DNA of 64,000 nt from Notospermus geniculatus (lineage: Eukaryota; Nemertea; Pilidiophora; Heteronemertea; Lineidae). How positions within the stretch are numbered: the first letter of the stretch is position 1; each line of letters opens with the position of its first letter. The stretch is from assembly GCA_002633025.1 (NCBI GenBank), contig NMRB01000337.1:1-64000 (forward strand), given 5' to 3'. Shown in pieces: positions 56,770 to 64,000 of the stretch. Under the pieces are notes generated by a model. That model ran no database searches and was not told the DNA's origin. It saw nothing but the letters and a program-made list of their open reading frames with translations. Made by a program: the position numbers and the translations under genes.

Positions 56770-57112
56770 GTAATGCCCCAATCACACTTCTTGAAAATGT
56801 TGCCGAATGGCCTCAAACTGTGTGCGAACGGAGTGGACGAAGTGGCAACTTTTTACAGTCTTTTTACGAACGTCATGGACGGGAAGGGTGCTCCAGAATG
56901 TCGAGGCATTATTTGGCCAAGAGTTACACGTTCTAGCCCGTTTTACGATTTTTTAGGACGGGGCAGGACGTTTTGAGAACTACTTCAGTGTGACAGGCCC
57001 TTAAAAGTTGCCTGCAACTATGTACACTCCGTTCGCACACAGTTTGAGCCCGTTCGGCAACATTTTCAAGAACGTACTGAGAACTAGTTTGGTGTGATGG
57101 GGGCATTCCCAG
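56770..57112. mobile_element. MITE (GCCCCAATCACACTTCTTG ends)
   Basis: Arms about 50 bp (TTGAAAATGTTGCCGAATGG and complement) with GTGTGCGAACGG inside. Confidence 0.75.
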
Positions 57113-57170
57113 TTGTGTTTTTTCTGGGGACGTTCTTTCACTTTTATCACCGCGAAAGCCTCCTTACAAC

Positions 57171-57329
57171 ATGGCGGACGTACATCCGGAAATGACGTCA
57201 TCAGGCACCCGAAGGAGGAAAATCCTTGCCGACTGCTCTTGTCTGTCAGCCGAGGAATTAACAGGACGTGTCCTAATGCCACCTCGATCCCGAGCCCTCT
57301 ATCCCGATGATGGCAGGTCATCACGATGA
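57171..57329 (+). CDS. Possible small ORF or first exon, 52 aa
   Basis: ATG in a good context (ACAACATGGCGG) opens a 52-residue frame that begins MADVHPEMTSSGTRRRKI and includes SAEELTGRV and RSRALYPDD, ending TGA at 57327-57329. The composition looks protein-like (charged, balanced) and is unlike the neighbouring repeats. I recognise no family. A weak GT after GGCAG at 57316 could be a donor. It lies just after an inverted-repeat element (56770-57112). It could be chance. Confidence 0.25.
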   Translation: MADVHPEMTSSGTRRRKILADCSCLSAEELTGRVLMPPRSRALYPDDGRSSR

Positions 57330-57789
57330 TTCAATCAAAGATTACGACGATTCAATTACCGGGCGTTAGAGATAAAAACACTTCAGGACCAGAAATCTGG
57401 ATGTAACGTTCTGTCCTCCAGAACGTTCTGTGCCCCAGAACGTTCTGTGCTCTGTCCTCCCCAACATGGGCAGTTTTCACAACGCATGTACAAACACTTG
57501 CGAAACCCAAAGGCCAAACTAAAACCATGCAAGTTTCAATCCACGAGTTATGTTTAAAAATTTTTGGATACCTGTGCTGCCAGTTTTTTGGGTAATAATT
57601 GAAAAGCACTCCATGAGCGCTTTCCAGTGAATACCTTCTGATAGGGAAAAGGCACGTTTCAGGCTTTCTAAAATACATGTACATTTGAGATGAGACAGAA
57701 TGGGACTTTGGCAATGAAAGGGGCATCGGTATCGATCCATCTTTCCAGCACCCTCTTGGATCGTCCCAATAAAAAGTTCTGCAAGTTAG
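57330..57789. other. No gene seen
   Basis: Contains a threefold AGAACGTTCTGTG repeat near 57405-57450 only. Confidence 0.5.
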
Positions 57790-58115
57790 TTCCTTTTTTC
57801 TTTTTCCTTATTCGGCTTTTGACCATTTTGGTTTCCCTTATCCAAAATTCCTTTTTCCTTATTCAGTTTTCATCCTTTTTGGTTTTTCCTTATTCAAAAT
57901 TTCTTTTTCCTTATTCGGTTTTTGGCACTTACTTTACATTTGAATAAGGAAAAAGTAGCTAACTTCAAATTCGAATAAGAAAAAAGGAAAAGGATGCTAA
58001 CTTCACATTTGAATAAGGAAAAAGTAGCTACATGTACATGTAGCTTCACATTCGAATAAGGACCAAGGAAAAGCAGCAAACTTCACATTCGAATAAGGAA
58101 AAAGGAAAACCGAGC
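57790..58115. repeat. Foldback array of TTCCTTATTC / GAATAAGGAA
   Basis: About five TTTTTCCTTATTC units on the left face about six GAATAAGGAAAAAG units on the right, so the region can fold on itself. Confidence 0.85.
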
Positions 58116-58994
58116 CAAGTTCAACGACCCCCCCCCCCCAATAAAAAATAAAATTTTTTCCCGTAAATCAAACACAATTGTTTTCGTTTTCTAAGTGTCA
58201 AATGAAGACACTGCGCAGCACAAGAACACAACATTCGGGGCATTTTCAGAAAAACTGTCTCTATTCACCGAGGATCCACCCGCGCCATACACAGGACAAT
58301 GAAAATTGCAAGAAAGTGCGTGTCCAGTATCATAACTCAAAAACGTGTCGTCTGTCGCTATTCCACCCCAAGCATGACAAAATCACACATGCATTCTTGT
58401 ACTGTGATACACGTGTATTCTGGTCCAAAGTAAATTCAACTGAGTTACAACTGTAGTATGAAATCTCTATTATTTATGACCGCCCCAACAGCAATCATTG
58501 CATTTCTTATTTCATTGCAAATTATTTATCGTTGCAAATATGACCGTCTGCGTTGATAGGAATGCCGTGTCCTTAGGTCACTACGACCATAATCGGTCAT
58601 AACTGGTCAGTTTTCGTGAGATATTGTGTGATATTCCTTCTATCATCGCATCAGGATCTCAGCGATCCCAAATATTTCATTTNATGGTGAGAACTGTTAG
58701 ACCGCCATCTCTGTTGGAAAGTTCTATGGAATAAAGTAAAATACCTACCATGTACCACCATGTATTAAAGTCTACTGTTGCAGCATGTTCATTCTGAAAC
58801 GAAAACTATAGTTAACCTATACGACTAAAACGTTTTAATCCGCGGATGTAACCTCGGCGACTTTTACTTGGTGCCCTCTCCATACAAAATACTTTTGAGT
58901 TGAAAAGAGAGAAAGAAATATGTAGGTGCACCAGTCCTGGTGTATTGGATGACAGCTTGCATAAATTATGTGGCTATTGGTTTGAGGTGTCACT

Positions 58995-59115
58995 AAGGGC
59001 CGTATTCACGGGCCACACTTTCATTAAAGTCTGACTTTTCGTAATGCTTCAAGCATAGAGAAAGTCTAACTTAAGCTCTACTTTAGGTTAAAGTGCGATC
59101 CGTGAATACGGCCCT
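58995..59115. mobile_element. MITE (AAGGGCCGTATTCACGG ends)
   Basis: Complete 121-bp relative of 35028 without an insert. Confidence 0.75.
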
Positions 59116-59169
59116 AAATCTATTGTCGCCAGTACGTTTAATACGTCAGGCATCAAACATTGATACAAA

Positions 59170-59237
59170 ACAGACGTCGTCTCCGAAAACTCGCATGTTT
59201 TCGACCCCAACCGGGGTCTTCCTCAGGCACTTATACA
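59170..59237 (-). repeat. Half-palindrome with the same core
   Basis: One arm only, minus strand (CTGAGGA at 59226-59220), about 60 bases after exon 2 of the second channel subunit. Confidence 0.7.
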
Positions 59238-59300
59238 GTAGAGATTCCAGAAAAGACTGAGCTGGCTCCCAAATGCAGGTCGCATCAAACATTGACGTAC

Positions 59301-59446
59301 CACTTCTAAAATGGATCGGAGAGTCAAGCCAAATTTAACTTCCACAGTATCAGAAGTATTGTACACAGGTCGCACCCATTTTTGGTAGTTCTTCATCAGA
59401 TTTTTGTACAGTGTGTGCTCATGCTGCTCTAGCAAAAATACGCCAC
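59301..59446 (-). CDS. Second subunit exon 2: ligand-binding domain N-terminus
   Basis: 146 bp. It carries KWVRPVYNTSDTVEVKFGLT, the diagnostic start of nicotinic subunits, and a possible N-glycan at NTS. Donor GTACGT after SILEV. A half-palindromic repeat (59170-59237) starts about 60 bases further on. Confidence 0.85.
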
Positions 59447-60134
59447 CTGGAAACGAAAGATGTGGTACATGGTTTATGTGCTTTATCTAAAAAGGAGAAT
59501 AACGAGTTGGAGATCGGTAACGGTAACCCTAACATTGACGTTTTTTTGCAAATGTACGTCAGAAATAGTGTTTAGCGTAAAGGCCTGTATCCACCACAAC
59601 GGTTTCCGGTGCGGTTTGCGGCGCGGGAGCGGTTTTCACAGGCATTGGGATAATTAACACGCCATGTATTGTTAAACCATCGAAGAATTATCCAAAACCC
59701 TGTGAAAAAAAGGGGGCGGCAAACCGCAGCGGTAACCCGGACTAGTGGATACAGGCCTTTAGTGTTGATTCGTTAGCGGAGTGATTTTTTAAAGGTCGGG
59801 ATATGCATCGGGGCGAAGGAACAAAAAGTTAACGTTCATGTCATTAGAAATCTTTGCCGCAACTCAGAAGCGCAACACTGCAATGGCCCAGATACCCCAC
59901 CGAAGACGAGATGTACGTACATGTAGATCTTGTCGATTGTATGCAAAAGCCATATCGGTCGACTGGCGTTCTTCCTGGAACAACAATCTTGTATCCGTTG
60001 GTGATGCTGAGGAAAGGTTTTTCAAGAGTGCATTTGGTGTCAAGTAATGTTTTTTGAAGAAGAAAAATTCCTCCCCACCTACCTTCAACGAATGCTGCCA
60101 GGACAGCAACACATAATCCTAAGAACACCGCCAT
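59301..60134 (-). CDS. Second nicotinic-like subunit, first two exons
   Basis: Exon 1 (60083-60134) encodes a 17-residue hydrophobic start, MAVFLGLCVAVLAAFVE, with donor GTAGGT after GAAG: a signal peptide. Exon 2 (59301-59446, acceptor TTTCCAG) joins in phase 1 and encodes EQHEHTLYKNLMKNYQKWVR then PVYNTSD and VEVKFGLTL. This is the N-terminal helix and first strand of nicotinic subunits, and exon 2 ends at the usual family boundary in phase 0. The ATG is 820 bases after the stop of the upstream subunit in the same orientation, so this is a tandem paralogue. I could not find exon 3 or any later exon between 43000 and 59300. The gene may have very long introns, be broken, or be a misassembly. 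Confidence 0.82.
59579..59761. mobile_element. MITE (AAAGGCCTGTATCCACC ends)
   Basis: In intron 1 of the second channel subunit. Arms AAAGGCCTGTATCCAC and GTGGATACAGGCCTTT. Confidence 0.8.
60083..60134 (-). CDS. Second subunit exon 1: signal peptide
   Basis: 52 bp: 17 codons plus one base. A compact hydrophobic core follows the ATG, and the donor GAAG|GTAGGT fits the consensus well. Its phase matches exon 2 exactly. Confidence 0.8.
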
Positions 60135-60298
60135 ACTAGCCTACTGGTGGGCGTGCACTTCCCCAAATGATACTGGCAGGGCCACGGACTGGTATTCAAA
60201 CAATTACCCTTGGTCTATTAAAACCTAAAAACTAATTGAAGTCAGTAGGACACGGTGCTGCTTATCGGTTAAGTCTGGCTACTGGATATAAGGTTCCA

Positions 60299-60304
60299 TT
60301 TATT
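60299..60304 (-). promoter_or_regulatory. Candidate poly(A) signal of the upstream channel subunit
   Basis: AATAAA on the minus strand, about 650 bases after the stop at 60954 and 165 bases before the ATG of the next subunit. Position-based guess. Confidence 0.3.
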
Positions 60305-60953
60305 TAGGTCAAGACACATTGTTGAAGATTTTGCACGTGGTGATCAAACATTGTTCTAGGCCTATACTTCGAGTCAAGAAGTGACACATTTTGCGCAGAT
60401 GAATTTCAGAAAAAAAACCTGAAATTCATAAGTGGCTTTTGCTTGACTTTACTGGCAGGTCTATTCTATCACGTGTTGATGAGCTTGCCTGCGTTGAGGA
60501 CGTAGGCCTACTTCCAAGTACAGTGTGGCGCCATTCTTGAGGGTCCCTTAGTTTTTAGTATTAATGTCGACATCCATCATGTCCATTGCACCCTTTTCTT
60601 GATCTGCTGGTCGGTGACGTTGATAAATGTGGTTTCCGTTTCATGTGTGATGCCAAGGGAATTCTGCCATTCAAACGGCTCCTGGTATCGCGCCACCTTT
60701 CTTTACTCTGGTTACGTTGACATACTTAGGCAAATCTTTGACGATACTTGTAGTATAGGCCTAGTCTGTCATGTTTGTTACAAATGTAGCCACGTGTTGT
60801 AAATTGCTGTCAAGACTCCATCACAAGCGGACGTGTCACTTGAAGTGCTACCTGATTATTTTTTGGATTTCATTTGTTTCACTTGTGGATTTCACCTAGG
60901 ATCTTCTAAGGTAGTTATGATTATCTTTTATCTTCTTAATCTTGGTAACTGAA
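60305..60953. other. Intergenic space between tandem channel subunits
   Basis: Presumed 3' UTR and spacer; no further exon or element recognised. Confidence 0.55.
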
Positions 60954-61196
60954 TTACTTGTAACTTTTNAGCATGGCTGCAGCAACAATGATGCTGATGA
61001 CGAGAAACACTATGAACAGAAGTCGATCGAGGACCATGGCGAGAAGCTTCCACTCCAGATTTGGATCTGGTCCATCCTGGCCGAATTTATCTGTGTCTTT
61101 CATTCCGTCTTCCCCATCCACGGTCACTTGGGTTGGTTTCCGGACGTAGTTCTCCCTGTTCACGCACAGGAGGCATCCCAACAGGTCGACGAAGAT
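60954..61196 (-). CDS. Channel subunit exon: intracellular loop, TM4, stop
   Basis: 243 bp including TAA. It has an acidic loop (VDGEDGMKDTDKFG), the amphipathic MA-type helix around EWKLLAMVLDRLLFIVF, then TM4 and a short tail KSYK. An undetermined base at 60969 leaves one residue unknown. Confidence 0.9.
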   Translation of the reverse strand: MFVDLLGCLLCVNRENYVRKPTQVTVDGEDGMKDTDKFGQDGPDPNLEWKLLAMVLDRLLFIVFLVISIIVAAAMXKSYK

Positions 61197-62511
61197 CTGT
61201 AAAGAACGGTTTAATGAACCCACTTAAACACGTTATCGTTGGAACCATTACGAGCTAGATGACCTTGACCTTGACCTTTACACCTTCATACTCATTGACC
61301 TTCAACAAATATGGCCACGTTCCCGGGCATGCCGCCGTCAGGTTATCACAGTGGCTGGCATGGCTGGCGTTTTGGAGAAAAACCCGGATTTGAAGAAATT
61401 ATGAATTGAAAGATGATGATAGGTGGCATGTTGAACGGAATGATACTCACGGTCGTGACGAGAGCCGGTGGTCCACTGGCACGCCTCCTATCGCGCCAGC
61501 ATTGAACTATAATCATTGAAATGATCATCGACAGTGCAACGATGACAATGTTGGCCGAGAAGTATCGGACTAAAAAAAAGAAGTGAAAAAAGAAGTGGCG
61601 TGGAGTACGCATCTTTCTAAGTCATAAACGACGTACATGTAGGTGGTAGCCTACGTGCTTTTAGGCAGGAATTATATGGGACACTCTGAAACGAGTTTGA
61701 CAGATTTTGTCTCCCTACTAAAAAGTTTTGGGCGCTGGAGCTATCTGTTGTATAGAAACACTGAGAAATGGGGAAAACTAGAAAATGTTACAAAATCCCG
61801 TACTTACAAATTATTGGTGGGCTGCCCATCAACGCGCCCTCGTTTATTGTGTCCCCAAGAATTAGAAGCAGGATGTAGCCTAGGATGAGGCCAACCCCTG
61901 AAGAACAAGATTGATAATGTATGTGTAGCAGTGTACATGTACGTCAAGAAAAATTACTCGACTGAACGATCTGACGGAAACCTCAGAAAATCGAAATTAA
62001 TTTTTTTGTTTTGGATGTAGGGTCTACTCACGGGCACGAAGCGACATGTTGCTCAGTTTTGAATAGTATACATAAACTTGCAACTGGTAGATCACAATAC
62101 ACATACATTGTAGGCTACATGTACTTTTATATGTGAAACATTCATACACCAAATACTGACGTCATGAAGGGTACTATACGCCTACATGTATGTTGATTTT
62201 GTTTTTCACTTCTCGCACTTACCGAGATGTATCTTTTCGCCAGCATCCGGTGGAAACATAAAGATAAACGGAATAAGAAAGGCTAAGATTACACCAGGGA
62301 GAACCAGCACACTTGTCACGTAGGTCGACCGCCTTTTTATCGTAAACGTTACGGTGATATCAATGTATTCTTCAGGACAACATTCATATTTTTTGACATT
62401 TCTCTTCATAAACACGCCGTCCTTTGGTTGTTTAAGCTCCCACATACTGTTGGTGTCCGAGAAAGTGGAGGTATCAACCCGCCCTTCCGCCCCACTAAAC
62501 GTCAGGTTGAT
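60954..62511 (-). CDS. Nicotinic-receptor-like Cys-loop channel subunit, four 3' exons (5' part beyond window)
   Basis: Four minus-strand exons (62223-62511, 61808-61897, 61451-61569, 60954-61196) splice in consistent phases into the C-terminal half of a pentameric ligand-gated channel subunit. The first exon has YECCPEEY, the vicinal-cysteine loop C of agonist-binding alpha subunits, then TM1 and GEKIHLG at the TM1-TM2 turn. The second completes a divergent TM2, the third is TM3, and the fourth holds the short intracellular loop and TM4, ending at TAA (60956-60954). The TM3-TM4 loop is about 60 residues, short for a nicotinic subunit. TM2 departs from usual nicotinic sequence: His at 2', Gly at 6', Leu kept at 9'. 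The preceding exon is phase 0 and was not found before the repeat at 62747, so the ligand-binding exons must lie past the right edge. One N falls in the second-last codons. Confidence 0.92.
61451..61569 (-). CDS. Channel subunit exon: TM3
   Basis: 119 bp, phase 1 to 0. It encodes RYFSANIVIVALSMIISMII, matching the nicotinic TM3 pattern, then a basic CWRDRRR at the cytoplasmic face. Donor GTGAGT. Confidence 0.9.
61808..61897 (-). CDS. Channel subunit exon: TM2
   Basis: 90 bp, phase 1-1. It encodes VGLILGYILLLILGD followed by a polar linker to SPPII. It forms most of the pore helix together with EKIHLG from the previous exon. Acceptor CTTCAG, donor GTAAGT. Confidence 0.88.
62223..62511 (-). 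CDS. Channel subunit exon: loop C, TM1
   Basis: 289 bp, phase 0 to 1. It starts INLTFSG and contains WELKQPK and the CC pair of loop C (YECCPEEY), then RRSTYV leading into TM1 and FPPDAGEKIHL. The vicinal cysteines imply an alpha-type agonist-binding subunit. Acceptor TTTACAG, donor GTAAGT. Confidence 0.92.
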
Positions 62512-62746
62512 CTGTAAACCAAAATACACAAATAAATACAGGGTTTTCCAAACAAATGACCATGTTAAATTGGGCAACCCCACAATCTAGGCTTCCCCGG
62601 CTCCTGATAGAGGATCTTCTTATACATGAAAAATAGTGTCTGTTTCATCAAAATCGATCTAGCAAATCAGAAATGTCATTTCTATCTAGCAGGTTAATTC
62701 CTTTAACATACTTTACCCGGTCGCCTTTAAAATATGTAGATTAATG

Positions 62747-63965
62747 CCTAGGTGACATATCCACTCCGGGGCCCGTACGGCGAGTAAAAACAGACATTTT
62801 GGCCAATTTCAGCCAATTTCGTACGGTGCCCGGCCGGTTCCCTCACGGTTGCCACGGGCACCGGACATTTTTCACCAGCCGTACGGGCGCCGCATTGATT
62901 AGCTGGCTGCTCCCAATTCTCCCGGCGTTTTCATCTGACCGGTAGGCCGTAGAAAGCCCGTAGAAGGTCCCAGTGTCCCCTACGGGTCCTGTGCGGGCTC
63001 CTGCCGGTGACCGGGCGGGCTTCGCACGATTTTTTTCTGCCAATTCTCGTGAAAAAAAAATTGACGGGCGCCTTGCGGTTCTCAAGGGTGCCGCACGGCA
63101 CCCGGCCGGTCGCCATGAGTACCCCGGCCGGGCCCCAACCGGGCGCCTTGCGGCGCATCTGTTCATTGGACGGAGCTCGGAAGCTTACCACACGGCAACA
63201 GGCCGGCACCTTTATGTCTAGGTCACATATCCACAGGGCCCCTTACGATTTTACCCACCCGACGGCTTGCCCTGGATTTTAGAGACCGTACGGGCCCATT
63301 ACGACTTTCATGTGGTCACATATTTTACGGCGTTCGGGCGGTGCCCGGCGAAACTTGGTGGAGAGTAATCGCAAGACGCCCGTCAACAAACCGTGAAGGT
63401 GTCGGCCGGATGCCGTGCGGTAAGCTTCCGAGCTCCGTCCGATGAACAGGTGGTACACCGCACGGTACCCGTCAAACTTTTTTCACGAGAATTGGCAGAC
63501 AAAATCGTGCGAAGCCCGCCCGGTCACCGGCAGGAGCCCGCACAGGACCCGCAGGGTACACTACGGGCCTTCTACGGGCTTTCTACGGCCTACCGATCAC
63601 ATGAAAACGCCGGGAGAATTGGGAGCAGCAAGCTAATCAATGCGGCGCCCGTTTGGCTGGTGAAAAATGTCCCGGTGCCCGTGGCGACCGTGAGGGAACC
63701 GGCCGGGCACCGTACGAAATTGGCGAAAATCGGCCAAAATGTCTGTTTTTACTCGCCGTACGGGCCCCGGAGTGGATATGTGACCTAGGCCGATTGTTGA
63801 CGGGTCTTGCGATTACTCTCCACCAATTTTCACCGGGCACCGTAGAATATGTGACCACACACACCGTAGACATGAAATTCGTAATGGGCCCGTACGGTCT
63901 CTGAAATCCACGGCAAGCCGCCGGTGGGGAAAATCGTAGGGGGCCCGGTGGATATGTGACCTAGG
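62747..63965. mobile_element. CCTAGGTCACATATCCAC element, outer copy, interrupted by itself
   Basis: Ends CCTAGGTGACATATCCAC and GTGGATATGTGACCTAGG. Its two parts (62747-63216, 63790-63965) are the reverse of the two parts of the inner copy. Confidence 0.85.
63217..63789. mobile_element. CCTAGGTCACATATCCAC element, inner copy, opposite orientation
   Basis: 573 bp, GC-rich, left arm 63217-63390 and right part 63391-63789, complete from end to end. Confidence 0.85.
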
Positions 63966-64000
63966 CATAAGAGACTGTCACTGTTGACAAGAGTTACTGC

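Noticed and set aside
59844-60082. Extension of the signal-peptide exon into a 96-codon frame
   Set aside because: A strong donor (GAAG|GTAGGT) and exact phase match with exon 2 at 59446 show the frame beyond is intron.

Overview
This is eukaryotic, intron-bearing DNA from a metazoan, most probably a marine invertebrate. The case for a deuterostome (amphioxus, hemichordate or echinoderm type) is inference. It rests on a LicD-domain type II membrane protein, an orphan Trk/MuSK/Ror-like receptor tyrosine kinase and a tandem pair of Cys-loop receptor genes. These sit in a genome full of miniature inverted-repeat elements and rich in the palindromes TACATGTA and TAGGCCTA. No prokaryotic, viral or CRISPR signal was seen.

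Three gene loci are well supported, all on the minus strand. (1) 2988-4101: a single-exon coding region for a LicD/fukutin-like type II membrane protein, with a splice acceptor just before its ATG. (2) 17166-27909: ten consecutive exons of a receptor tyrosine kinase, with matching phases at every junction. They give two short cysteine-rich EGF-like modules, a transmembrane segment, an NPxY juxtamembrane motif and a complete kinase domain; the N-terminal exon(s) were not found. (3) 60954-62511: the last four exons of a nicotinic-receptor-like Cys-loop channel subunit, whose ligand-binding exons lie beyond the right edge. Directly downstream, at 59301-60134, are the signal-peptide exon and second exon of another subunit of the same family. 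Two further short ORFs are only candidates (57171-57329; and 16137-16256 inside a transposable element).

Most of the rest is a dense, layered population of non-autonomous inverted-repeat elements. At least 25 families can be told apart by comparing the window with itself, and many have 2-4 copies here. Several are nested, which gives relative ages (25202-25507 in 24911-25537; 27365-27494 in 27297-27693; 35120-35670 in 35028-35710; 2264-2645 in 2181-2706; 63217-63789 inside a copy of itself at 62747-63965). Three families show 9-10 bp target duplications, as Mutator-like elements do. Others show TA duplications, as Tc1/mariner-like elements do. One Mutator-like family has its interior flipped between its two copies.

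Tandem repeats include a 61-bp satellite that grew from a dispersed repeat and runs into an assembly gap (32002-32684), a 223-bp repeat after the gap, a 25-bp array in the RTK downstream region, a minisatellite touching the last RTK acceptor, and a ~700-bp GC-rich degenerate array (48700-49430). Large stretches between the elements hold no recognisable gene.
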